A stretch of 64,000 nucleotides of DNA from Pseudomonas lactucae (GTDB lineage Bacteria; Pseudomonadota; Gammaproteobacteria; Pseudomonadales; Pseudomonadaceae): assembly GCF_016937615.1 (NCBI RefSeq), contig NZ_JAFHKI010000088.1, forward strand, positions 1 through 64,000, given 5' to 3'. Under the pieces are notes generated by a model. That model ran no database searches and was not told the origin of the DNA. It saw only the letters and a list, made by a program, of their open reading frames with translations. This document shows, piece after piece, positions 54,428-61,778 of this stretch (within the stretch, counting starts at the first letter, position 1; the number at the start of each line of letters is the position of its first letter). The position numbers and the translations under genes are program-made.

Positions 54428-56605
54428 ATGACGCCCTTGCCTGCACCGCTGCGCTGGCTGTATGCCCTTGAGTGGCGCCGTGGTTTTTTCGACTGGGCAC
54501 GCAGCGACGGCGTGACCTGGTTGTATATCTTCAAGGTGCTGATCGCGGCGTTTCTCACCCTGTGGTTGGCCATGCGCCTGGAACTGCCGCAACCGCGCAC
54601 GGCAATGATCACCGTGTTTATCGTGATGCAGCCGCAAAGCGGCCAGGTGTTCGCCAAGAGTTTTTATCGCTTCCTCGGTACCCTGGCGGGCTCGGCGGTG
54701 ATGGTGTTGCTGATCGCCTTGTTTGCGCAGAACACCGAATTGTTCCTTGGCGCGCTGGCGATCTGGGTGGGCATTTGCACGGCCGGCGCCACGCGTAACC
54801 GCAACTTTCGCGCCTATGGTTTTGTGCTGGCCGGGTATACGGCGGCGATGGTCGGTTTGCCGGCGCTGGCCCATCCGGACGGCGCGTTCATGGCGGCGGT
54901 GTGGCGCGTGCTGGAAATCTCCCTGGGGATCCTCTGCGCAACGCTGGTCAGCGCGGCGATCCTGCCGCAAACCGCCAGCGCCGCCATGCGCAACGCCTTG
55001 TACCAGCGCTTTGGCGTGTTCGCGTTGTTCGTCACCGACGGCCTGCGCGGTCGCAGCCAGCGCGAAGGGTTCGAGGCCAGCAACGTGCGCTTTATCGCCG
55101 AAGCCGTGGGCCTGGAAGGGCTGCGCAGCATCACCGTGTTCGAAGACCCGCACATGCGGCGGCGCAACGGGCGGCTCAGTCGCCTCAACAGCGAATTCAT
55201 GAGCATCACCACACGCTTCAATGCCCTGCACCAGTTGCTGGAACGGCTGCGCAGCGACGCGGCTGATCATGTGGTTGCCGCGATCAAACCGGGCCTGCAA
55301 GACCTGGCCGAAGTGCTCGACGGTTTTTCCGGCCGCGCGCTCACCAGCCCCGACGCCGCGCGGTTGGTCAGCCAACTCAGCGCCTATAAGGACGGCCTGC
55401 CCGCTACGGTGCGCAGCCTGCGCACGGCCTTCCAGCAGGGCAACCCCAGCGACGCCGAGCAACTGGATTTTCATACCGCCTACGAGTTGCTGTACCGCTT
55501 TGTCGATGACCTGCACAACTACGCGCAAACCCACGCCTCCCTGGCCGATCACTCCCACGCGCGGGAAGATTGGGACGAGCCCTACACACCAAAAACCAAC
55601 TGGCTGGCCTGTGCCGCTTCGGGCATTCGTGCGTCGTTTATCCTGATCGTGCTCGGCAGTTACTGGGTGGCCACGGCCTGGCCCAGCGGCGCCACCATGA
55701 CGTTGATCGCCGCCGCCACCGTCGGTCTGTCCGCCGCCACGCCCAACCCCAAGCGCATGGCGTTCCAGATGGCCTGCGGCACCTTGATCGGTGCGCTGGT
55801 GGGCTTTGTCGAGATGTTCTTCGTGTTTCCGTTGATCGACGGTTTCCCATTGCTGTGCGTGATGCTCGCGCCGGTGATCATCCTCGGTGCTTTCCTCGCG
55901 TCGCGCCCGCAATACGCCGGTGTCGGCGTGGGCCTGTTGATCTTCTTCAGCACCGGTTCAGTGCCGGACAACCTGACGGTCTACAACCCCTACGCCTTTA
56001 TCAACGACTACATCGCCATGGTCCTCGGCATGCTGGTGTGCGCAGCCGCCGGCGCGATCATCCTGCCGCCCAACAGCCGCTGGTTGTGGCGCCGCCTGGA
56101 GCAGGACCTGCGCGAGCAAGTGGTGTACGCGATCAGCGGCAAGCTCAAGGGCCTGACGTCGAGCTTCGAGAGCCGTACCCGTGATCTGCTGCACCAGGCC
56201 TACGGCCTCGCCGTCGGCCAGCCGCAGGTGCAGCGCGACCTGTTGCGCTGGATGTTCGTGGTGCTGGAAGTCGGCCACGCGATCATCGAGTTGCGCAAGG
56301 AACAGGCGATCTTGCCGGTGCATCCGGCCTATGCCCAATCCCAGCCGTGGCGCCAGGCGATCCGGGTGATGGGCCGTTCATTGGTGCGGCTGTTCCTGCA
56401 ACCCAGCGCCAGCAATCTGGAGCGTGGGCTGATCGCCGTCGACCATGCGATCAGCCGCGTGCAAGCCACCGACGAACCCTTCGCCCCGCACTTCGACACC
56501 TCGGCCCTGCGCCGGGTGAAGAGCTACCTGCACTTTATCCGCACCTCGTTGCTCGATCCGCAATCGCCGTTGGCGGCCCTCAAAGGAGCCCCGCATGCCC
56601 CGTGA
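54428..56605 (+). CDS. FUSC family aromatic-acid-type exporter (AaeB-like)
   Basis: 725-aa inner-membrane protein: two blocks of about six helices (about residues 25-170 and 390-530), each followed by a cytoplasmic region, as in AaeB, which exports p-hydroxybenzoate. Typical parts are RTAMITVFIVMQPQSGQVFA and MTLIAAATVGLSAATPNPKR. It overlaps the DUF1656 gene by 11 bp. Together with DUF1656 (AaeX-like), HlyD (AaeA-like) and the outer-membrane factor it forms a complete four-part pump. Confidence 0.9.
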   Translation: MTPLPAPLRWLYALEWRRGFFDWARSDGVTWLYIFKVLIAAFLTLWLAMRLELPQPRTAMITVFIVMQPQSGQVFAKSFYRFLGTLAGSAVMVLLIALFAQNTELFLGALAIWVGICTAGATRNRNFRAYGFVLAGYTAAMVGLPALAHPDGAFMAAVWRVLEISLGILCATLVSAAILPQTASAAMRNALYQRFGVFALFVTDGLRGRSQREGFEASNVRFIAEAVGLEGLRSITVFEDPHMRRRNGRLSRLNSEFMSITTRFNALHQLLERLRSDAADHVVAAIKPGLQDLAEVLDGFSGRALTSPDAARLVSQLSAYKDGLPATVRSLRTAFQQGNPSDAEQLDFHTAYELLYRFVDDLHNYAQTHASLADHSHAREDWDEPYTPKTNWLACAASGIRASFILIVLGSYWVATAWPSGATMTLIAAATVGLSAATPNPKRMAFQMACGTLIGALVGFVEMFFVFPLIDGFPLLCVMLAPVIILGAFLASRPQYAGVGVGLLIFFSTGSVPDNLTVYNPYAFINDYIAMVLGMLVCAAAGAIILPPNSRWLWRRLEQDLREQVVYAISGKLKGLTSSFESRTRDLLHQAYGLAVGQPQVQRDLLRWMFVVLEVGHAIIELRKEQAILPVHPAYAQSQPWRQAIRVMGRSLVRLFLQPSASNLERGLIAVDHAISRVQATDEPFAPHFDTSALRRVKSYLHFIRTSLLDPQSPLAALKGAPHAP

Positions 56606-56795
56606 AATCGCGTTCCACGGCCTGTACATGCCGACCATGACCCTGATGTTCCTGATCGCCGCAGTGCTGGCCTGGGCGCTGGACCGTTTCCTGGCCGGGT
56701 TCGACCTGTACCGTTTTTTCTGGCACCCGGCGTTGCTGCGCCTGAGTTTGTTCGTTTGCCTGTTCGGCGCCCTGGCGCTGAGCGTCTACCGTTGA
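56595..56795 (+). CDS. DUF1656 small membrane protein (AaeX-like)
   Basis: 66 aa with two membrane helices (about 12-28 and 46-63) and the family start PREIAFHGLYMPTM. Such proteins always sit between a FUSC pump and a HlyD subunit, as here. The function is unknown; an accessory subunit is likely. ATG 56595 lies inside the end of the FUSC gene. Confidence 0.9.
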   Translation: MPREIAFHGLYMPTMTLMFLIAAVLAWALDRFLAGFDLYRFFWHPALLRLSLFVCLFGALALSVYR

Positions 56796-56805
56796 GAATG
56801 CCCCG

Positions 56806-57671
56806 ATGAAAAAGTTTTTCAGCCTGCTCGCCACCTTGCTTGTACTGGCCCTGGCGATCTGGATTGGCCGCACGTTGTGGGTGCACTACATGGAGACGCC
56901 CTGGACTCGCGACGGCCGCGTGCGCGCCGATATCATCAACGTGGCGGCGACGTCACCGGCGTGGTGGTTGACGTGCCGGTGCGCGATAACCAGTTGGTAA
57001 AAAAGGGCGACCTGCTGATGCAGATCGACCCCGAGCACTACCGCATCGCTGTCAAACAGGCGCAGTCGTTGGTCGCTTCACGCAAGGCCACCTGGGAAAT
57101 GCGCAAACTCAACGCCCACCGCCGCGCCGACCTCGATGCCCTGGTGATCTCCAGGGAAAACCGCGACGACGCGAGCAACATCGCCGACTCGGCCCAGGCG
57201 GATTACCAGCACGCACTGGCCGAGTTGGAAGCCGCCGAACTCAACCTGAAACGCACGCAAGTGCTGGCGGCGGTAGACGGTTATGTCACCAACCTCAACG
57301 TGCATCGCGGTGACTACGCGCGCATCGGCGAAGCCAAGATGGCCGTGGTGGATATGAACTCGTTCTGGGTCTATGGCTTCTTTGAAGAGACCAAGTTGCC
57401 CCATGTGAAGGTCGGCGATAAAGCCGATATGCAATTGATGAGCGGTGAGACACTCAAGGGACATGTGGAAAGCATTTCCCGTGGCATCTACGACCGCGAT
57501 AACCCGCAGAGCCGCGAGTTGATTGCGGATGTGAACCCGACCTTCAACTGGGTGAGATTGGCCCAGCGGGTGCCGGTGCGGATTCATATTGATGAGGTGC
57601 CGGACGGGGTGTTGTTGGCGGCGGGGATTACTTGCACGGTGATCGTTGACCAGGCCCCCTCCCACATTTGA
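56806..57671 (+). CDS. HlyD/EmrA-type membrane fusion subunit (AaeA-like), frameshifted as read
   Basis: Starts at ATG 56806 with membrane anchor KFFSLLATLLVLALAIWIG, then METPWTRDGRVRADIINVAA. The frame then shifts near 56948 at GCGGCGACG. One missing C (GCGGCCGAC) restores DVTGVVVDVPVRDNQLV and the frame to 57671, for 288 aa. Later parts are LLMQIDPEHYRIAVKQAQ, NLNVHRGDYARIGE and RVPVRIHIDEVPDGV, all family-typical. The last residues APSHI and the stop TGA come from a REP half-site (CCCCCTCCCACATTTGA). The frameshift is probably a sequence error. Confidence 0.88.
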
Positions 57672-57673
57672 CC
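57654..57673. repeat. REP half-site overlapping the HlyD stop
   Basis: GCCCCCTCCCACATTTGAC matches the 3' arm of the common REP and supplies the HlyD stop codon. Only 5 bp remain before the convergent SnoaL-like gene. Confidence 0.6.
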
Positions 57674-57676
57674 GTG

Positions 57677-58078
57677 TTATGCCTTGATAAAGGTTTCATG
57701 CAAATGGCGCCAGAGCAGCGCGCCACTGGCCTGTTTTTCGAACACCACGGTGGCACGTCGATCGGTCTGCGTACCGCTGTCATCAATCTGGCGCTCACGA
57801 TAAGTCACCGTCGCCCCGCGCGCATGCCGGTCAATCCCGGCCATTTCACTCAAGGTGATCTTCAACCCCGGCCGCATGCCGCCCAGGCGCGTGAACAGCG
57901 CTTTGACCCCGGCCGCATTCACCCGCGTGCCGGTGGCGGGGGCGACCATGCTGAATTCAGGCGAAAAGCGCGCCAGCAAATTTTGCAGGGTGCCCTCAGG
58001 CGCGACGCCGGCAAACCATTGCTCGATCTCGACGTGGGTCTGGATCACTTCTTCGAAAAAGTCGTTGTAGTCGATCAT
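57677..58078 (-). CDS. SnoaL/NTF2-like protein (DUF4440-type)
   Basis: 133-aa small alpha+beta protein. The pattern MIDYNDFFEEVIQTHVEIEQ, then LLARFSPEFSMVAPATG and a C-terminal WRHLHETF fits the cystatin/NTF2-like ketosteroid isomerase superfamily. Many members bind or isomerise small molecules; no catalytic assignment is possible here. It is convergent with the HlyD gene and ends 5 bp from it. Confidence 0.7.
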   Translation of the reverse strand: MIDYNDFFEEVIQTHVEIEQWFAGVAPEGTLQNLLARFSPEFSMVAPATGTRVNAAGVKALFTRLGGMRPGLKITLSEMAGIDRHARGATVTYRERQIDDSGTQTDRRATVVFEKQASGALLWRHLHETFIKA

Positions 58079-58092
58079 GAGGGTACTCGTTA

Positions 58093-58722
58093 TCAGGCGC
58101 TTAATTGGCGAATCACATTCACCAGCACGGGGGCGAAGGGTTTCAGGCGGTTGTTGGCGTCGGGCTGTTCCAGTTCTTCCTTGAGTGCCATTAATAAGTC
58201 GATGTCAGCTACTTCAAGGTCATCGTCTTCCATTCCGCTGTTGTAAAGCAGCGCGTCCAGAATCGACTTTCTAGCGCCGAACAGAGCGCGATTGTTTTCT
58301 CGAGAGTCTCCAAGGTTCAGCACTTGGATGGAGGTCGCGGCTCTAGCGCTCAGCCCCTCGACGCGGCCGGAGAGATAAAATTTCAGCTCGGTTTCGCATT
58401 CATCCATCAAGGATGTGAGTGGCAAACAGTGATGGGCGTGTGCTTTGCCGCATTGTTTGCTGCGGTTGCAACTGGCAACGATGTTGGAGAAGTCCAGCGA
58501 ACGGTGGGGCGCGGTTTGCCTGGCTTCAACGTGTTCGTTGTGGGCGCTGTTTAAGGTGATTTCATGGCAGCAATACGCACACAGGCCATGCTGCTCTTCG
58601 ATGCAGGCATGGCGAATGCGAGTTCTTTCTTCGGCGCTTAAATCTGAGTAGCCACCCTTGGGATTTGCGCGCTTCCATTGCGTCAGAGCCCCCGGTTCGT
58701 CTCCTTTGGTGATCTTACGCAC
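58093..58722 (-). CDS. ptuB: HNH endonuclease PtuB-like (TIGR02646 family), Septu defence
   Basis: 209 aa. HNH/zinc features: HGLCAYCCHEI (CxxC), then NEHVEARQTAPHRSLDFSNIVASC, where EH and the spaced Cys form the HNH core, and CGKAHAHHCLPL. The start is GTG 58722, inside the last codons of the ATPase gene (8-bp overlap), so translation is coupled. PtuB is the nuclease effector of the Septu anti-phage system; the same family is used by some retrons. Base composition is a little A/T-richer than the neighbours. Confidence 0.82.
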   Translation of the reverse strand: MRKITKGDEPGALTQWKRANPKGGYSDLSAEERTRIRHACIEEQHGLCAYCCHEITLNSAHNEHVEARQTAPHRSLDFSNIVASCNRSKQCGKAHAHHCLPLTSLMDECETELKFYLSGRVEGLSARAATSIQVLNLGDSRENNRALFGARKSILDALLYNSGMEDDDLEVADIDLLMALKEELEQPDANNRLKPFAPVLVNVIRQLSA

Positions 58723-60049
58723 TGCGCAACTCCAGCTTGCGGATCAGGAGAGCGGCTTTTGCGAGTTCGATATGGCCGGGTTGAAGCTCAGCGGACAGTT
58801 CTTTAAAGAGAGACTTGGCCAGTGTCAGTTTTTTGTCTTGCAGCAGATCCAGCAAGCGATCGAGGCGCGCCTGAACTTCGCTGTTTCGCACATCGGTATC
58901 CATCACGCTGAGCAGCACCTGATTGGCGTCCAGACCGTAGAGACCGTTGCGCTCTTCCAGCTCGCCATCATCAAGGACGTAGCACAAGACGTCCTTGGTA
59001 TCGCTGATCACCAGTGGGGAGTGGGTGGTCAGGATGAATTGGCAGTTGGGGAAGGTGTCGGTGAGTTGCTGGATCAGGCGGCGTTGCCATTTGGGGTGGA
59101 GGTGGAGGTCTACTTCGTCGATGAGGACGACGCCTTTGCCATGCAATGCGTTTTCCAGCAACGGATTCATGATGGCGAGGCGGCGGGCAATATCGCCTAC
59201 CAATGCCATCAGGGATTTCTCACCCTGAGAAAGTTGCAGGACATTCAACGAGCTTCCGGCTTTATCTATAACCATCTCCAGGTAGGGGTCACGTACAACG
59301 CGAAGATTGGTGAAACCGGGCATGAACGTCGCAATAGCAGTGCGTACAGCGGTTAGCTGGCTATCTTGAGATAACGCATTTACGGCTTGGATTTCTTTCC
59401 ATAGCTCGTTGTTTTTACCTAGCGTTTTGGACAGTTTTTCCATAGTGGAGCCTGAAATGGCGCCTTCGTTCTCTACGTCTTCACGGTCACGAAACCATTC
59501 AAAGAAACGTCCGAAGTCCACACCTTGATTCAGTGATTTATCATATCCATCCAACTGAAAAACAGGCCGCCGTTTCTTGACCACCAGCGGTACTTTTAGA
59601 ACTGAACGTTCCACCGGGTAATAAGCGATGAGAGGAAGCGATAATTGGCGGTTAGAGAACGTTAGCGCATCTTTAATTTGGTCCGCCAGAATACGAGCAC
59701 CTTCCAGGTCGCCGCGTTTAATGGTTTTGAAACCTCTGCGCATTCTGGTCAAGGTCCAGTTGGAGTTTTTTCCGTCGAGAGACGCAACTTCAATCGTTAT
59801 GGTCGCTGCGCTGGCGCTATTGTGAATCAGCTCTTCGTCGATCAGGTCGCCGCGACCTGATTCTGTTCGAAGGCTTTCTACAAACCAGCTGAGCGCCGTC
59901 GCCAACGACTTCAAAATCGTCGTCTTCCCCGCCCCATTATTCCCCACAAACACCGTCACCTTGGACGCATGCTTTTCGGTAGGCGCAAAGGCGACTTCCA
60001 AGTCGGTAAAACGACCAACATTATTCAGTCGAATTTTTCTGATTTCCAT
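58715..60049 (-). CDS. ptuA: AAA/ABC-type ATPase PtuA-like, Septu defence
   Basis: 444-aa RecF/SMC-like ATPase of the AAA_21/AAA_23 type. N-terminal MEIRKIRLNNVGRFTDLEVA, Walker A GNNGAGKT (residues 36-43), ABC-like signature LSQGEKSLMAL, Walker B VVLIDEVDLHLHPKWQ and the switch-His motif ILTTHSPLVIS. The domain is split by a variable middle insert, as in PtuA. AAGGGG precedes the ATG. With the overlapping HNH gene this makes a type I Septu-like module. It is a little shorter than typical PtuA. A retron is unlikely since no reverse transcriptase gene is nearby. Confidence 0.82.
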   Translation of the reverse strand: MEIRKIRLNNVGRFTDLEVAFAPTEKHASKVTVFVGNNGAGKTTILKSLATALSWFVESLRTESGRGDLIDEELIHNSASAATITIEVASLDGKNSNWTLTRMRRGFKTIKRGDLEGARILADQIKDALTFSNRQLSLPLIAYYPVERSVLKVPLVVKKRRPVFQLDGYDKSLNQGVDFGRFFEWFRDREDVENEGAISGSTMEKLSKTLGKNNELWKEIQAVNALSQDSQLTAVRTAIATFMPGFTNLRVVRDPYLEMVIDKAGSSLNVLQLSQGEKSLMALVGDIARRLAIMNPLLENALHGKGVVLIDEVDLHLHPKWQRRLIQQLTDTFPNCQFILTTHSPLVISDTKDVLCYVLDDGELEERNGLYGLDANQVLLSVMDTDVRNSEVQARLDRLLDLLQDKKLTLAKSLFKELSAELQPGHIELAKAALLIRKLELRSA

Positions 60050-60119
60050 CGCATTCCCCTTGTGGGGCCAGTCAGTTTCCAGAGGCAGGCGGTGATTATG
60101 GCACTCATCCTAGGGTCGC

Positions 60120-60932
60120 TTACAACACGCCATCCAAACCAAAGCGTTTCTTCAGCACGGCTTCCAGCAACCCCTTGGGCAACCACGCGGCCATCCACGG
60201 CAACGCCCGGCTGCCATTGCCCGACCGTAATAGCCGTGGCGGCTGTGCCTGTTGCACAGCCTTGAGCACATCCGCCGCAAACTCGGTGGCCGGTGTCGGC
60301 TTGTCCTGTGACGCCTGGCTGCGAGCACGAATACCGTCACGCAACGGCCACCACGGCGATTGCTCGTTGATCAGCAACTCCGCCTGGGCGCCGGCGTTTT
60401 TCGCAAAACTTGTATCGATGGCGCCGGGCTGCACTTCCATTACCCTAATCCCGAACGGCGCCAGCTCCATGCGCAATGCATCACTCAAGGCATGCACGGC
60501 GGCTTTGGAGGCGCAGTAGGCGCCGGCAAATGGCGTGACCAGCACCCCGGAAACGCTGCCGATATTCACCACCAACCCTTTGCGTTTACGCAGCGCCGGG
60601 AACAATGCCTGGGTCACGCCGACGATGGAAAACACATTGGTCTCGAATTGGCGCTGCATCGCCTCGGTGCCACCGTCGAGCAACGGGCCCATGGCGCCGT
60701 AGCCAGCGTTATTGATCAGTACATCCAGCTCGCCCAACTGTTCGGCCAGATGGCGCAAGGCGGCGCTGTCGTTGACGTCCAGTTGCACGGCATGGAAGCC
60801 GGCGGCGGTGAGGGCAGCGACGTCATCGATGCGGCGGGCGCCGGCCCAGACGTCGAAGCCTGCAGCCTTGAAGGCATCGGCCAAAGCGCGGCCGATGCCG
60901 CTGGAGCAACCGGTGATGAGTACGTTGGGCAT
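60120..60932 (-). CDS. SDR family NAD(P)-dependent oxidoreductase
   Basis: 270-aa classical short-chain dehydrogenase. Cofactor motif LITGCSSGIGRALADA, INNAGYGAMGP, the Ser of SVSGVL and catalytic YCASK (YxxxK). The C-terminal extension (about 225-270) resembles proteins that reduce long-chain or aromatic carbonyls. The substrate is unknown. Start ATG 60932; the gene upstream on this strand ends 14 bp earlier and may share its transcript. Confidence 0.88.
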   Translation of the reverse strand: MPNVLITGCSSGIGRALADAFKAAGFDVWAGARRIDDVAALTAAGFHAVQLDVNDSAALRHLAEQLGELDVLINNAGYGAMGPLLDGGTEAMQRQFETNVFSIVGVTQALFPALRKRKGLVVNIGSVSGVLVTPFAGAYCASKAAVHALSDALRMELAPFGIRVMEVQPGAIDTSFAKNAGAQAELLINEQSPWWPLRDGIRARSQASQDKPTPATEFAADVLKAVQQAQPPRLLRSGNGSRALPWMAAWLPKGLLEAVLKKRFGLDGVL

Positions 60933-60946
60933 GGCTCAATCCTTTG

Positions 60947-61411
60947 TCAGTCCGAGAAACTGCCTTGCAGGTGCTCGGCGCGAAATTCCAGGGTTTGCGG
61001 GCGATAGCCGGGGCGCAGCGGTGGAGTGGGCAGGCAATCGTCCCAGGTGGCGCCGGCCTGCAACTCGCCGGGGCCGCGATAACGCGGGGCGGCGTAGACG
61101 TTGTCGGCCAGGTTGACCGAATCCCCCGGTGCATAGGCGGCGACGCGCCAGCGCAATTCGGTGAGGGGCACGTCGTTGCCGTTGTTCAGGGTCAGTTTCA
61201 GCGGCCGGTCGGCGGGGCATTCCTGTGGCGCGTAGCTGATGCGCAGTTCCAGGCGCGCCAGTTGCGAGGCTTCACGATTGTCCAGCCACACCACCCAGAC
61301 GGCCACGCAACCCAGGCCCGCCAAGGCCGCGAGGGAAACCGGCAGGGCTTTGGCCGGGTAGCGCAGCAGCAGGATCAGCCAGGTGATGATCAGGAGAACG
61401 CCGAAGAACAT
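60947..61411 (-). CDS. Membrane-anchored hypothetical protein
   Basis: 154 aa. Two hydrophobic segments (MFFGVLLIITWLILLLRYPA, about 1-17, and about 22-43), then a soluble periplasmic beta-rich domain with one Cys pair (ECPADRP and WDDCLPTP) that could form a disulfide. The family name is not recognised; similar proteins are sometimes mislabelled multidrug transporters, but nothing here supports transport. It sits directly before the SDR gene on the same strand. Confidence 0.75.
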   Translation of the reverse strand: MFFGVLLIITWLILLLRYPAKALPVSLAALAGLGCVAVWVVWLDNREASQLARLELRISYAPQECPADRPLKLTLNNGNDVPLTELRWRVAAYAPGDSVNLADNVYAAPRYRGPGELQAGATWDDCLPTPPLRPGYRPQTLEFRAEHLQGSFSD

Positions 61412-61441
61412 GGAGACCGCCTCGAATAGGGAACGAGCATC

Positions 61442-61632
61442 CTAACTGAAGCGTAGGTGGGTTTGGCTACCTTGAGAGGGGGGGTTGATTGGGCTGACGC
61501 CATCGGGAGCAGCAGGATCTGCCTGCAAACCATCAATTGAAGCTTCAACCAAGGCCAAACCGGTTTGCGCCAATTGCAGGCTGACCCCGTTCAGGTAGAT
61601 GTTTCACCAAACAGGCAGTGCCTCATCGGCAT
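61442..61632 (-). CDS. Possible small gene, interrupted by a frameshift
   Basis: In the 367-bp gap before the toxin gene, minus-strand translation gives MPMRHCLFGETST then a stop at 61591. One frame over it gives NGVSLQLAQTGLALVEASID and a linker-like tail to the stop at 61442. One extra base near 61592 would join them into about 63 aa with a helix and a proline-rich tail. This could be a small adjacent (for example immunity-like) gene, but codon use is mixed and no family is recognised. It may be noncoding. Confidence 0.3.
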
Positions 61633-61778
61633 GACGTCTGCCTGCGTAGTGGAAACATTGTGTGTTGTGTTTGTAGGAACCTGCGCCTCCAACAAAACCA
61701 CCAGAGATAAAGCGATGGAGCGCAACGCATGATCCTGCGGATTAAGGATTGCCCTCTTATTTAAAGGTCCAATTGAAC

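Noticed and set aside
58093..60049. Retron (Ec78-like) using PtuA/PtuB as effectors
   Set aside because: No reverse transcriptase frame or msr/msd-like RNA is found within the window on either side.
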